Positions 39,139 to 53,245 of a stretch of 64,000 nt of DNA are shown here, one piece after another (position 1 is the first letter of the stretch; every line of letters starts with the position of its first letter). The DNA lies in NCBI GenBank assembly GCA_029961685.1, contig JARWKL010000008.1, positions 12,495,981 to 12,559,980 of the forward strand, given 5' to 3'. The DNA is from Aristolochia californica. Lineage: Eukaryota > Streptophyta > Magnoliopsida > Piperales > Aristolochiaceae. Position numbers and translations under genes: made by a program. The notes beneath the pieces are model-generated. The model worked only from the letters and a program-made list of their open reading frames with translations. It made no database searches and was not told the origin of the DNA.

Positions 39139-42100
39139 CATTTTAGGATCAATTAGAAATCTCTTTCTTATGAAATTCCACCAAACTATATGCGGTTGTA
39201 CAAGTGGAATTTCCCCAACGTAGAAAATAAAACTTTGGTGTTTATTTTTAGTGCGTGAAAATAATTTTCCTCACTCACCTTTATTATAGTTTTCAAAATA
39301 TTTCTCATACATAAACTATAAAATTTTCATTTTGTTGTGATCTATATTTGCCTTATCTTTTTGTTTATAAAACTGGGAGAATGAAAAACTCAAGTCTGAA
39401 AAAAAAATTGAACATCCAAAATGGAAATGCACATATGCGGAGAGAGATAATTCAAAAAATTATCTGTGATTTTTTTTGCCCGTTTTTTTGTAAAATAGGC
39501 AAAAAGTGGGTTGTTTGGCTCTAGTAAATATCCCACTACACGTTAACTTGAGAAATTTTTAGTTTTGCTACTCTTTCAAAATTTTGGATCCTTAGGCCAT
39601 TTGCATCTTCAGCATGTTTCTGGCATGCATATCCACCACATTTAAAACATGTTAGGATCAATTAGAAATATCTTTCTTAGAAAATTCCACCAAGCTATCT
39701 AGGGTTGTACTAGTGGAATTTCCCCAACGTGGATAACTATACTTTGGTGTTCATTTTTAGTGTGTGAAAATAATTTTCTTGACTCATATTTATTATAGTT
39801 TTCAAATTCTTTTGCATACATCAACTCTAAAATTTTCATTTTGTTGTGATCTATATTTGCTTTATCTTTTTGTTTACGAGACAACTGGGAGAGGGAAAAA
39901 CTCAAGTTTGAAAAAAAAAATTTAACATCCAAAATGGAAATGCACAAATGCTGAGAGAGATAATTTCAAAAAGTCTCTATTATTTTTTGGGTCCGATTCT
40001 TGTAAAATAGGCAAAAAGTGGGTTGTTTGGCTCTGGTAAATATCCCACAGCACGTTAACTTGAGAATTTTAATTTTTTCTACTCCTTGAAATTTTTGGAT
40101 CATTAGGTCATTTGCATCTTCAACATGTTTTTGGCATGTATCCACCACATTTAAAACATGTTAGGATCAATTAAAAATCTCTTTCTTATTAAATTCCTCC
40201 AAGCTATCTTGGGTTGTACGAGTGGAATTTCCCCAACGTAGAAAATAAAACTTTGGTGTTCATTTTTAGTGCGTGAAAATAATTTTCTTCACTCACATTT
40301 ATTATAGTTTTCAAAAACTTTTCCATACATAAACAATAAAATTTTCATTTTGTTGTGATCTATATTTGCCTTATGTTTTTCTTTTATGAGAAAACTAGTA
40401 GAGTGAAAAACTCAAGATTGAAAAAAAAAATTGACCATCCAAAATGGAAATGCACAAATGCTGAAAGAGATTTTTCGAAAATAGTATCTGTGATTTTTTA
40501 CGTCCACTTTTTACCAAATGGGCAAAAAGTGCGTTGTTTGGCACTGGTAAATATCCCACCGCACGTTAACTTGTGAATTATAATTTTTTTTACTCTTTGA
40601 AATTTAAGGATCAATAGGTCATTTGCATCTTCAACATGTTTCTGGCATGTATCCACCACATTTAAAACTTGTTAGGATCAATTAGAAATCTCTTTCTTAT
40701 AAAATTCCTCCAAGCTATATGGGGTTGTACTAGTGAAATTTCCCCAACCTGGATAACAATACTTTGGTGTTAATTTTTAGTGCGTGAAAATAATTTTCTT
40801 CACTCATATTTATTATAGTTTTCAAATTCTTTTGCATACATAAACTCTAAAATTTTCATTTTGTTGTGATCTATATATGCCTTATCTTTTTGTTTACGAC
40901 AAAACTGGGAGAGTGAAAAACTCAAGTTTGAAATAAAAAATTGAACATCCAAAATGGAAATGCGCAAATGCTGAGAGAGATAATTACAAAAAGTATCTGT
41001 GATTTTTTATGTCCGCATTTTCTAAAATAGGAAAAAAGTGGGTTGTTTGGCTCTGGTAAATATCCCACCGCACGTTTACTTGAAAAGTTTAATTTTTTTC
41101 TAATCCTTGATATTTTAGGATCATTAGGTCATTTGCATCTTCAACATGTTTCTGGCATGCATATCAACCACATTTAAAACAAGTTAGGATCAATTATAAA
41201 TATCTTTCTTTTAAAATTCCACCAGGCTATCTAGGGTTGTACTAGTGGAATTTCCCCAGCGTAGATAAGAATACTTTGGTGTTCATTTTTAGTGCATGAA
41301 AATAATTTTCTTCACTCACATTTATTGTAGTTTTAAAATTCGTTTGCATAGTTAAACTCCAATATTTTCATTTTATTGTGATCTATATTTGCCGTATCTT
41401 TTTGTTTACGAGAAAACTGGGAGAGTGACAAACTCAATTTAAAAAAAAAAAATTGAGCATCCACAATGGAAATGCACAAATGCTGAGAGAGATAATTCCA
41501 AAAAGTATCTGAGATTTTTTATGTCCATTTTTTGTAAAATAGGCAAAAACTGGGTTGTTTGGCTCTGGCAAATATCCCACCACATGTTAACTTGAGAATT
41601 TTAATTTTTTCTACTCCTTGAAATTTTTCGATCATTTGGATGTTCAACATGTTTCTGGGGTGCAAATCCACCACATTTAAAACATATTTGGATCAATTAG
41701 AAATCTCTTTCTCATAAAATTCCACCAAGCAATCTGGGGTTGTACTAGTGGAATTTCCCCAACGTGGATAACAAAACTTTGGTGTTTATTTTTAGTGCGT
41801 GAAAATAATTTTCTTCACTCACATTTATTATAGTTTTCAAATTCTTTTGCATAGATAAACTCTAAAATTTTCATTTTGTTTTGATCCATATTTGTCTTAT
41901 CTTTTTCTTTACAAGAAAACTGGGAGAGTGAAAAACTCAAGTTTGAAAAAAAAAATTGAACATCCAAAATGGAAATGCGCAAATACTGAGAGAGATAATT
42001 CCAAAAAGTATCTGTGATTTTTTATGTCCGCTTTTTGTAAAATAGGTAAAAAGTAGTTTGTTTGGCTCTGGTAAATATCCCACCGCACGTTTAGATGAGA

Positions 42101-43203
42101 ATTTTAATTTTTTCTACTCCTTGAAATTTTTGGATCATTAGGATCTTCAACATGTTTCTGGCATGCATATCCAGCACATTTAAAACATGTTAGGATCTAT
42201 TTTAAATTTCTATCTTAAGAAATTCCACCAAGCTATCTGGGGTTGTACTAGTGGGATTTCCCCAACGTGGATAACAAAACTTTGGTGTTCATTTTTATAG
42301 CGTGAAAATAATTTTCTTCACTCACATTTATTATAGTTGTCAAATTCTTTTGCATACATAAACTCTAAAATTTTCATTTTCTTGTGAACTATATTTCCCT
42401 TAGTTGTTCATGAGAAAACTGGGAGAGTGAAAAAGTCAAGTTTGAAAAAAAAAAATTGAACATCCAAAATGGAAATGCACAAATGTTGAGAGGGATAATT
42501 CCAAAAAGTATCTGTGATTTTTTTGGTCTGCCTTGTGTTAAATAAGCAAAAAGTGGGTTGTTTAGCTCTGGTAAATATCCCACCGCACGTAAACTTGAGA
42601 ATTGTAATTTTTTCTACTCCTTGAAATTTTTGGATCATTAGGTCATTTACATCTTCAACATGTTTCTTGCATGCATATTGACCACATTTAAAACATGTTA
42701 GGATCAATTATAAATCTCTTTCTTATAAAATTCCACCAAGCTATCTGGGGTTGTACAAGTGGAATTTCCCACACGTGGATAATAGAACTTTGGTGATCAT
42801 TTTTAGTGCTTGAAAATAATTTTCTTCACTCACATTTATTGTAGTTTTCAAAATCTTTTCCAGCCATAAACTACAAAATTTTCATTTTGTGGTGATCTAT
42901 ATTTGCCTTATCTTTTTGTTTACAAGAAAACTGGGAGAGTGAAAAACTCAAGTTTGAAAAAAAAATATTGAACATCCAAAATGGAAAATCTCAAATGCTA
43001 AGAGAGATAATTCATAAAAGTATCTGTGATTTTTTACGTCCACTTTTTGTAAAATAGGCAAAAAAGGGGTTGTTTGGCTCTGGTAAATATCCCACCGCAC
43101 GTTAACTTGGGAATTTTAATTTTTTGTACTCCGTGAAAATTTTGGATCATTAGGTCATTTGCATCTTCGACATATTTCTGGCATGTATCCACCACATTTA
43201 AAA

Positions 43204-45030
43204 CATGTTAGGATCAATTAGAAATCTCTTTCTTAGAAAATTCCACCAAGCTATTTGGCGTTGTACTTGTGGAATTTCCCCAACGTGAATAACAAAACTT
43301 TGGTGATCATTTTTAGTGTGTGAAAATTATTTTCTTCACTCATATTTATTATAGTTTTTAATTTCTTTTGCATACCTATACTCTAAAATTTTCATTTTTT
43401 TGTGATCTATATTTGCTTTATCAATTTGTTTACGAGAAAACTGGGAGAAAAAAACACTCAAGTTTGAAAAAAAAATTGAACATCCAAAATGGAATTGCAC
43501 AAATGCTGAGAGAGATAATTCCAAAAAGAATCTGTGATTTTTTAGGTCTGTTTTCAGTAAAATAGGATAAAACTGGGTTGTTTGGCTCTGGTAAATATCC
43601 CACCGCACGTTAACTTGAGAATTTTATTTTTTCTACTTCTTGAAATTTTAGGATCATTAGGCCATTTGCATCTTCAACATGTTTCTTGCATGCATATCCA
43701 CCACATTTAAAACATGTTAGGATCAATTAGAAATCTCTTTCTTAGAAATTACACCAAGCTATCTGGGGTTGTACAAGTGAAATTTCCCCAACATGGATAA
43801 CAAAACTTTGGCGTTCATTTTTAGTGCAAGAAAATAATTTTCTTCACTGACATTTATTATAGTTTTCAAATTGTTTTGCATACATAAACTCTAAAATTTT
43901 CATTTTGTAGTGATCTATATTTGCCTTATCTTTTTTTTTACAAGAAAGCTGGGAGTGTGAAAAACTCAAGTTTGAAAAAAAAAGTAGAACATGCAAAGTG
44001 GAAATGCACAAATGCTGGGAGAGATAATTCCAAAAAGTATCTGTGATTTTTTAGGTTCGCTTTTCTATAAAATAGGTAAAATGTGGGTTGTTGGGCTCTA
44101 GTATATATCCCACCGCACGTTAACTTAAGAATTTTAATTTTTTTCTACTTCTTAAAATTTATGGATCATTAGGTAATTTGCATCTTTAACATGTTTCTGG
44201 CATGCATATCCACCACATTTAAAACATGTTTGGATCAATTAGAAATCTCTTTCTTATAAAATTCCACCAAGCTATCTGGGTTGTACTAGTGGAATTTCCT
44301 TTACGTGGATAACAAAACTTTGGTGTTCTTTCTTAGTGCATGAAAATATTTTCTTCACTCACATTTATTAGAATTTTCAAATTCTTTTGCATACATAAAC
44401 TCTAAAATTTTCATTTTGTTGTGATCAAAATTTGCCATATCTCTTTGTTTACGAGAAAACTAGGAGTGTGAAAAACTGAAGTTTGAAAAAAAAAAATTGA
44501 ACATTCAAAATGGAAATGCAAAATTGTTGAGGAAATAATTCCAAATAGTATCTGTGATTTTTTAGGTCTACTGTTTGTAAAATAGGAAAAAAGTGGGATG
44601 TTTGGCTCCTATAAATATCCCACCGGACGTTAACTTGAGAATTTTAATTTTTTCTACTCCTTTAAATTTCTGGATCATTAGGTCATTTGCATCTTCAACA
44701 TGTTTCTGGCATGCATATCCACCACATTTAAAACATGTTAGAATCAATTAGAAATCTCTTTCTTATAAAATTCCACCAGTCTATATGGGGTTGTACTAGT
44801 GGAATTTCCCCAACATGGATAACAAAACTTTGGTGTTGATTTTTAGTGCATAAAAATAATTTTCTTCACTCACATTTATTGTAGTTTTCAAATTATTTTA
44901 CATACATCAACTCTAAAATTTTCATTTTTAGTGATCAATATTTGCCTTATCCTTTTGTTTACGAGAAAACTGGGAGAGTGAAAAACTGAATTTAAAAAAA
45001 AATTGCACATCCAAAATGGAAATGCACAAA
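43204..45030 (+). repeat. Duplicated block, partners at about 46227-47545 and 49753-50800
   Basis: From 43900 to 45030 the match to 46420-47545 is at a steady 2514-bp offset: AAGCTGGGAGTG, GTAGAACATGC, TTCTATAAAATAGG, TTGGGCTCTAGTATAT, TTTATGGATC, CATGTTTGG, TTTCCTTTACG, GAGGAAATAATTCC, ACCGGAC, CATCAACTC and TTTTTAGTGAT are all shared. From 43204 to 43610 the match is to 49753-50150 (6550-bp offset; GGAATTGCACAAATG, TTTTCAGTAAAATAGGA). Confidence 0.82.
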
Positions 45031-45749
45031 TGATGAGAGAAATAATTCCAAAAAGTATCTGTGAGTTTTTAGGTCCGCTTTTTGTAAAATAGGCAAAAAG
45101 TGGGTTGTTTGGTTTAAATAAATATCTCCCGCACGTTAACTTGAGAATTTTAATTTTTTCTACTCCTTGAAATTTTTGGATCATTAGGTCATTTGCATCT
45201 TCAACATGTTTCTGGCATGCATATCCACCACATTTAAAAACTAGTTAGGATCAATTAGAAATTTATTTTTTATAAAATTCCACCTAGCTATCTGGAGTTG
45301 TACTAGTGGAATTTCCCCAAAGTGGATAACAACTCTTTGGTGTTCATTTTTAGTGAGTGAAAATAATTTTATTCACTCACATTTATTATAGTTTTTAAAT
45401 TCTTTTGCATACATAAACTCAAAAATTTTCATTTTGTTGTGCTCTATATTTTCCTTATCTTGTTGTTTACAAGAAAACTAGGAGAAAGAAAAACTCATGT
45501 TTCAAAAAAAAATTGAACACCCAAAATGAAAATGCACAAATGCTAAGAGAGATAATTCCAAAAAGTATCTGTGAATTTTTAGGTCTGCTTTTTGTAAAAT
45601 AGGCAAAAAGTGGGTTGTTTGGCTCTAGAAAATATCCTCCGCACGTTAACTTGAGAATTTTAATTTTTTCTATTCCTTGAAATTTTTGGATTATTAGGTC
45701 ATTTGCATCTTCAACATGTTTCTCGCATGCATATCCACCACATTTAAAA

Positions 45750-46226
45750 CATGTTAGGAACATGTTAAGAAATCTCTTTCTTATAAAATTCCACCAAGTT
45801 ATCTGGGGTTGTACTAGTGGAATTTCCCCAACGTGGATAACAAAACTTTGGTGTTCATTTGTAGTGCGTGAAAATAATTTTCTTCACTCACATTTATTAT
45901 AGTTTTCTAATTCCTTTGCATACATAAACTCTAAAATTTTCATTTTGTTGTGATCTATATTTGCCTTATCTTTTTGTTTATTAGAAAACTAGAAGACTGA
46001 AAAACTCAAGTTTGAAAAAAAAATGAACATCCAAAATGGAAATGGACAAATGTTAAGAGAGATAATTCCAAAAAGTATCTGTGATTTTTGAGGTTCACTT
46101 TTTTGTAAAATATCCCACTGCACGTTAACTTGAGAATTTTAATTTTTTGTACTCCTTGAAATTTTTGGATCATTAGGTCATTTGCATCTTCAACATATTT
46201 CTGGCATGTATCCACCACATTTAAAA
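45750..46226 (+). repeat. Satellite unit with 33-bp deletion (477 bp)
   Basis: At 46104-46115 GTAAAATA is joined to TCCCAC. The deleted stretch lies between TAAAATA and TAAATAT (consensus about 356-394), near-identical short repeats, so short-homology deletion is likely. Dyad 3's left arm is lost. Confidence 0.82.
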
Positions 46227-46738
46227 CATGATAAGATTAATTAGAAATCTCTTTCTTAGAAAATTCCACCAAGCTATTTGGGGTTGTACTTGTGGAATTT
46301 CCCCAACGTGAATAACAAAACTTTGGTGATCATTTTTAGTGCGTGAAAATAATTTTCTTCACTCACATTTATTATAGTTTTCAAATTCTTGTGCATACAT
46401 AAACTCTGAAATTTTCATTTTGTAGTGATCTAGATTTGCCTTATCTTTTTTTTTACAAGAAAGCTGGGAGTGTGAAAAACTCAAGTTGGAAAAAAAAAGT
46501 AGAACATGCAAAATGGAAATGCACAAATGCTGGGAGAGATAATTCCAAAAAGTATTTGTGATTTTTTAGGTTCGCTTTTCTATAAAATAGGTAAAATGTG
46601 GGTCGTTGGGCTCTAGTATATATCCCACCGCACGTTAACTTGAGAATTTTAATTTTTTCTACTCCTTAAAATTTATGGATCATTAGGTAATTTGCATCTT
46701 TAACATGTTTCTGGCATGCATATCCACCACATTTAAAA
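46227..46738 (+). repeat. Chimeric satellite unit (unequal-exchange product)
   Basis: The first ~110 bp carry variants of the unit at 43204 (TTTCTTAGAAAATTCC, GCTATTTGG, GTACTTGTGG, AACGTGAATAAC, GGTGATCATT). From about 46400 on it carries those of the unit at 43713 (TTGTAGTGATC, ACAAGAAAGCTGGG, GTAGAACATGC). The register changes from six to five units, with the switch at about 46345-46410. Confidence 0.72.
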
Positions 46739-48264
46739 CATGTTTGGATCAATTAGAAATCTCTTTCTTATAAAATTCCACCAAGCTATCTGGGTTGTAC
46801 TAGTGGAATTTCCTTTACGTGGATAACAAAACTTTGGTGTTCTTTCTTAGTGCGTTAAAATATTTTCTTCACTCACATTTATTAGAGTTTTCAAATTCTT
46901 TTGCATACATAAACTCTAAAATTTTCATTTTGTTGTGATCAAAATTTGCCTTATCTTTTTGTTTACGAGAAAACTAGGAGTGTGAAAAACTGAAGTTTGA
47001 AAAAAAAAAATTGAACATCCAAAATGGAAAAGCAAAAATGCTGAGGAAATAATTCCAAATAGTATCTATGATTTTTTAGGTGTTCTGTTTGTAAAATAGG
47101 AAAAAAGTCGGTTGTTTGGCTCCTGTAAATATCCCACCGGACTTTAACTTGAGAATTTTAATTTTTTCTACTCCTTGAAATTTTTGGATGATTAGGTCAT
47201 TTGCATCTTCAACATGTTTCTGGCATCCATATCCACCACATTTAAAACATGTTAGGATCAATTAGAAATCTCTTTCTTATAAAATTCCACCAGGCTATCT
47301 GGGGTTGCACCATTGGAATTTCCCCAACGTGGATAACAAAACTTTGGTGTTGATTTTTAGTGCATAAAAATAATTTTCTTCACTCACATTTATTATACTT
47401 TTCAAATTATTTTGCATACATCAACTCTAAAATTTTCATTTTTAGTGATATATATTTGCCTTTTCCTTTTGTTTACGAGAAAACTGGGAGAGTGAAAAAC
47501 TGAATTTAAAAAAAAATTGCACATCCACAATAGAAATGTACAAATGCTGAGAGAGATAATTCCAAAAATAATATGTGATTTTTTAGGTCCGTTTTCTATG
47601 AAATAGGGAAAAAGTGGGTTGTTTGGCTCTGGTAAATATCCCACCGCACATTAACTTGAGAATTTTAATTTTTTCTTCTCCTTGAAATTTTTGGATCATT
47701 AGGCCATTTGCATCTTCAACATGTTTCTCGCATGCATATCCACCACATTTAAAACATGTTAGGATCAATTAGAAATCTCTTTCCTAGAAAATTCCACCAT
47801 GCTATCTGGGGTTGTACTAGTGGAATTTCCCCAACGTGGATAACAAAACTTTCGTGTTAATTATTAGTGCGTGAAAATAATTTTCTTCCCTCACATTTTT
47901 TATAGTTTTCTAATTCTTTTGCATACATAATCTCTAAAATTTTCATTTTGTTGTGATCTATATTTGCCTTATCTTTTTTTTTCTTAGAAAACTGGGAGAC
48001 TGAAAAACTCAAGTTTGAAAAAAAATTGAACATCAAAAATTGAAATGCACAAATGCTGACAGAGATAATTCCAAAAAGTATCTGTGATTTTTTAGGTCCG
48101 CTTTTTGTAAAATAGGCAAAAAGTGGGTTGTTTGGCTCTGGTAAATATCCCACCGCACGTTAAATTGAGAATTTTAATTTTTTTCTACTCCTTGCAATTT
48201 TTGGATCATTAGGTCATTTGCAACTTCAATATGTTTCTAGCATGCATATCCACCACATTTAAAA

Positions 48265-48741
48265 CATGTTGGGATCAATTAGAAATCACTTTGTTATAAA
48301 ATTCCACAAAGCTATCTGGGGTTGTACTAGTGGAATTTCCCCAACGTGGATAAAAATAATTTTCTTCACTCACATTTATTATATTTTTCAAATTCTTTTG
48401 CATACATAAATTCTAAAATTTTCATTTTGTTGTGATCTATATTTGCGTTATGTTTTTGTATACGAGAGAACTGGGAGAGCGAAAAACACAAGTTTGAAAA
48501 AAAATTCAACATCCAAACTGGAAATGCACAAATGTGGAGTAAGATAATTCCACAAACTATATGTGATTTTTTAGGTCAGCTTTTTGTAAAATTGGCAAAA
48601 AGTGGGTTGTTTGGCTCTGATAAATATCCCACCGCACGTTAACTTGAGAATTTTAATTTTTTCTACTCCTTGAAAATTTTGGATCATGAGGTCATTTTCA
48701 TCTTCAACATATTTCTGCATGCATATCCACCACATTTAAAA
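48265..48741 (+). repeat. Satellite unit with ~33-bp deletion (477 bp)
   Basis: At about 48348-48356 GTGGATA is joined to AAAATAATTTTC. This removes the left arm of dyad 2 and the ACTTTGGTGTTC segment. The unit also belongs to the variant lineage with GTATACGAGAGAAC (see 33730). Confidence 0.82.
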
Positions 48742-51579
48742 CATGTTAGGATCAATTAGAATTCTTTTTATTATAAAATTCCACCAAGCTATCTGGGGTT
48801 GTACTAGTAGAATTTCCCCAACGTGGATAACAAAACTTTGGTGTTCATTTTTAGTGCGTGAAAATAATTTTCATCACTCAGATTTATTATAGTTTTCAAA
48901 TTCTTTTCCATACATAAACTCTAAAACTTTTATTATTTTAAGATCAATATTTGCCTTATCTTTTTGTTTACTAGAAAACTGGGAGAGTGAAAAACTCAAG
49001 TTCGAAAAAAAAAATTGAACATCCAAAATGGAAATCCATAAATGTTGAGTGAGATAATTCCTAAAATTAGCTATGATTTTTTAAGTCCGCTTTTTGTAAA
49101 ATAGGCCCAAAGTGGGTTGTTTGGCTCTGGTAAATATCCCACCGCACGTTAACTTAAGAATTATAATTTATTCTAATCCTTGTAATTTTTGGATCATTAG
49201 GATCTTCAACATGTTTCTGATATGCATATCCACCACATTTAAAACATGTTAGGATCAATTGGAATTCTCTTTCTTATAAAATTCCACTTAGCTATCTTGG
49301 GTTGTACTAGTGGAATTTTCTCCAACGAGGATAACAAAACTTTGGTGATCATTTTTTTAGCGTGAAAATAATTTTCTTCACTCACATTTATTATAGTTTT
49401 CAAATTCTTTTGCATACGTAAACTCTAAAATTTTCATTTTGTTGTGATCTATATTTGCCTTATCTTTTTGTTTATGAGAAAATTGGGAGACGGAAAAAAA
49501 CAAGTTTGAAAAAAAAATTGCACATCCAAAATGGAAATGCACAAATGATGAGAGAGATAATTCCAAAAAGTATCTGTGATTTTTTAGGTCCGCTTTTTGT
49601 AAAATAGGCAAAAAGTGAGTTGTTTGGCTCTGGTAAATATCCCACCGCACGTTAACATCAGAATTTTAATTTTAGTACTCCTTGAAATTTTTGGATCATT
49701 AGGTCATTTGCATCTTCAACATATTTCTGGCATGTATCCACCACATTTAAAACTTGTTAGGATCAATTAGAAATCTCTTTCTTAGAAAATTCCACCAAGC
49801 TATTTGGGGTTGTACTTGTGGAATTTCCCCAACGTGAATAACAAAACTTTTGCGATCATTTTAAGTGCGTGAAAATAGATTTCTTCACTCTTATTTATTA
49901 TAGTTTTTAATTTATTTTGCATACATTACCTCTAAAATTTTTATTTTTTTTGAGATCTATATTTGCCTTATCATTTTGTTTACGAGAAAACTGGGAGAAA
50001 AAAAACTCAAGTTTAAAAAAAAAATTGAACATCCAAAATGGAATTGCACAAATGCTGAGAGAGATAATTGCAAAAAGAATCTATGATTCTATTGGTCTGT
50101 TTTCAGTAAAATAGGAAAAAAGTGGGTTGTTTGGCTCTGGTAAATATCCCACCGCACGTTAACTAGCGAATTTTAATTTTTTATACTCCTTGAAATTTTT
50201 GGATCATTAGGCCATTTGCATCTTAACATTGTTTCTTGCATGCATATCCACCACATATATAACATGTTAGGATCAATTAGAAATCTCTTTCTTAGAAAAT
50301 TCCACCAAGCTATCTGGGGTTGTACTAGTGAAATTTCCCCAACGTGGATAACAAAACTTTGCCGTTCATTTTTAGTGCGTGAAAATTATTTTCTTCACTC
50401 ACATTTATTATAGTTTTCAAATTCTTTTGCATACATAAACTCTAAAATTTTCATTTTGTTGTGATCTAAATTTGCCGTATCTTTTTGTTTACGAGAAAAT
50501 TGGGAGAGTGAAAAACTCAAGTTTGAAAAAAAAAACATTGAACATCCAAAATGGAAATATAAAAATGCTGAGGAAATAATTCCAAATAGTATCTGTGATT
50601 TTTTAGGTCTGCTGTTTGTAAAATAGGAAAAAAGTGGGTTGTTTGGCTCTTGTAAATATCCCACTGGACATGAACTTGAGAATTTTAATTTTTTCTACTC
50701 GAAATTTTTGGATCATTAGGTCATTTGCATCTTCAACATGTTTCTGGCATGCATATCCACCACATTTAAAACATGTTAGGATCAATTAGAAATCTCTTTC
50801 ATATAAAATTCCACAAGGCTATCTGGGGTTGTACTAGTGGAATTTCCCCAACGTGGATAACAAAACTTTGGTGTTGATTTTTAGTGCATAAAAATAATTT
50901 TCTTCACTCACATTTATTATAGTTTTCAAATTATTTTGCATACATAAACTCTAAAATTTTCATATTGTTGTGATCTGTATTTGCCTTATCTTTTTGTTTA
51001 CGAGAAAGTTGGGAGAGTGAAAAACTCAAGTTTGAAAAAAAAAGATGAACATCCAAAATGGAAATGTACAAATGCTGGGAGAGATAATTCCAAAAAATAT
51101 CGGTGATTTTTTAGGTTCGGTTTTTTGTAAAATAAGCAAAATGTGGGTTGTTTGGCTCTTGTAAATATCCCACCACACGTTAACTTCAAGATTTTAATTT
51201 TTTCTACTCCTTGAAATTTTTGGATCATTAGGTCATTTGCATCTTCAACATGTTTCTGGCATGCATATCCAACACATTTAAAATATTTTAGGATCAATTA
51301 GAACTATTTTCTTATGAAATTCCACCAAGCTTTCTGGTATTGTACTAGTTGAATTTCCCCAACGTGGTTAACTAAACTTTGGTGTTCATTTTTAGTGGGT
51401 GAAAATAATTTTCTTCACTCACATTTATTATAGTTTTCAATTTCCTTTGCATACATAAACACTAAAATTTTCATTTTGTTGTGATCTATATTTGCCTTAT
51501 CTTTTTGTTTACGAGAAAAACATGGAGAGTGAAAAACTCAAGTTGGAAAAAAAAATTGAACATCCAAAATGCAAATGCA

Positions 51580-53245
51580 CAAATTCTAAGAGAGATAATT
51601 TTGAAAGTATCTGTGATTTTTTAGGTCCGTTTTCTGTAAAATAGGCAAAAAGTTGGTTGTTTGGCTCTGGTAAATATCCCACCGCACGTTAACTTGAGAA
51701 TTTTAATTTTTTCTACACCTTGAAATTTTTGGATCATTAGGCCATTTGCATCTTCAACATGTTTCTCGCATGCATATCCACCACATTTAAAACATGTTAG
51801 GATCAATTAGAAATCTCTTTCTTAGAAAATTCCACCAAGCTATCTGGGGTTGTACTAGTGGAATTTCCCAACATGGATAACAATACTTTGGTGTTCATTT
51901 TCAATCCGTGAAAATAATTTTCTTCACTCACATTTATTATAGTGTGAAAATTCTTTTGCGTACATAAACTATAAAATTTTCATTTTGTTGTGATCTATAT
52001 TTGCCTTATCTTTTTGTTTAAGAGAAATCTGGGAGAGTGAAAAACTCATGTTTGAAAAAAAGAATTGAACATCCAAAAAGGAAATGCAAAAATGCTGAGA
52101 GAGATAATTCCAAAAAGTATCTGTGATTTTTTAGGTCCACTTTTTTTTAAACTAGGCAAAATGTGGGTTGTTTGGCTCTTGTAAATATCCCACTGCACGT
52201 CAACTTGAGAATTTTAATTTTTTTCTACTCCTTGAAATTTTTGGATCATTAGGTCATTTGCATCTTCAACATGTTTCTAGCATGCATATCCACCAGATTT
52301 AAAACATGTTAGGATCAATTAGAAATCTCTTTCTTATAAAATTCCACCAAACTGTCTGGGGTTGTTCTAGTGAAATTTCCCCAACGTGGATAACAAAACT
52401 TTGGTGTTCTTTTTTAGTGCGAGACAATAATTTTCTTCACTTACATTTATTATAGTTTTAAATTTCGTTTGAATACATTAACTCTAAAATTTTAATTTTG
52501 TTCTGATCTATATTTGCCTTATCTTTTTGTTTACGAGAAAACTGGGAGTGTGAAAAACTCAAGTTTGAAAAAATAAATTGAACAACCAAAATGGAAATGC
52601 ACAAATTCTGAGGGAGATAATTCCAAAAAATTTATGTGATTTTTTAGGTTTGCTGTTTGTAAAATAGGCAAAAAGTGGGTTGTTTGGCTTTGGTAAATAT
52701 CCCACCGGACGTTGACATGAGAATTTTAATTTTTTCTACTCCTTGAAATCTTTGGATCATTAGGACATTTGCATCTTCAACATGTTTCTGGCATGCATAT
52801 CCATGACATTTAAAACATGTTAGGATCAATTAGAAATCTCTTTCTTATAAAATTCCACCATGCTATCTTGGGTTGTACTAGTAGAATTTCCCCAACGTGG
52901 ATAACAAAACTTTGGTGTTCATTTTTAGTGCGTAAAAATAATTTTCTTCCCTCACATTTATTATAGTTTTAAAATTCTTTTGCATACATAAACTCTAAAA
53001 TTTTCATTTTGTTGAGATCTATATTTTACTTATCTTTTTGTTTTCGAGAAAACCGGGAATGTGAAAAACTCCAGTTTGAAAAAAAAATTGATCCAAAATG
53101 GAAATGCACAAATGCTGAGAGAGATAATTTCAAAAAGTATCTCTTATTTTTTAGCTTTGTTTTCTGTTAAATAGGCAAAAAGTGGGTTGCTTGGCTCTGG
53201 TAAATATCCCACATCACGTTTACTTGAAAATTTTAATTTTTTCCA
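51580..53245 (+). repeat. Duplicated block, partner at about 54135-55795 (5-unit offset)
   Basis: Shared variants are AATTTTGAAA, AACATGGATAACAATAC, CATTTTCA with TCCGTGAAAAT, AAAATGTGGG with CTCTTGTAAATATCCC and CGTCAACTTGAG, GAGGGAGATAATTCC, TTGGCTTTGGTAAATAT or TTGGCTTTAGTAAATAT, ACCGGAC, TTGACATGAG or TTGACTTGAG, GCGTAAAAATAATTT and CACGTTTACTTGA. The offset stays at 2550-2554 bp across four landmarks, which makes this one of the two clearest five-unit repeats here. Confidence 0.8.
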
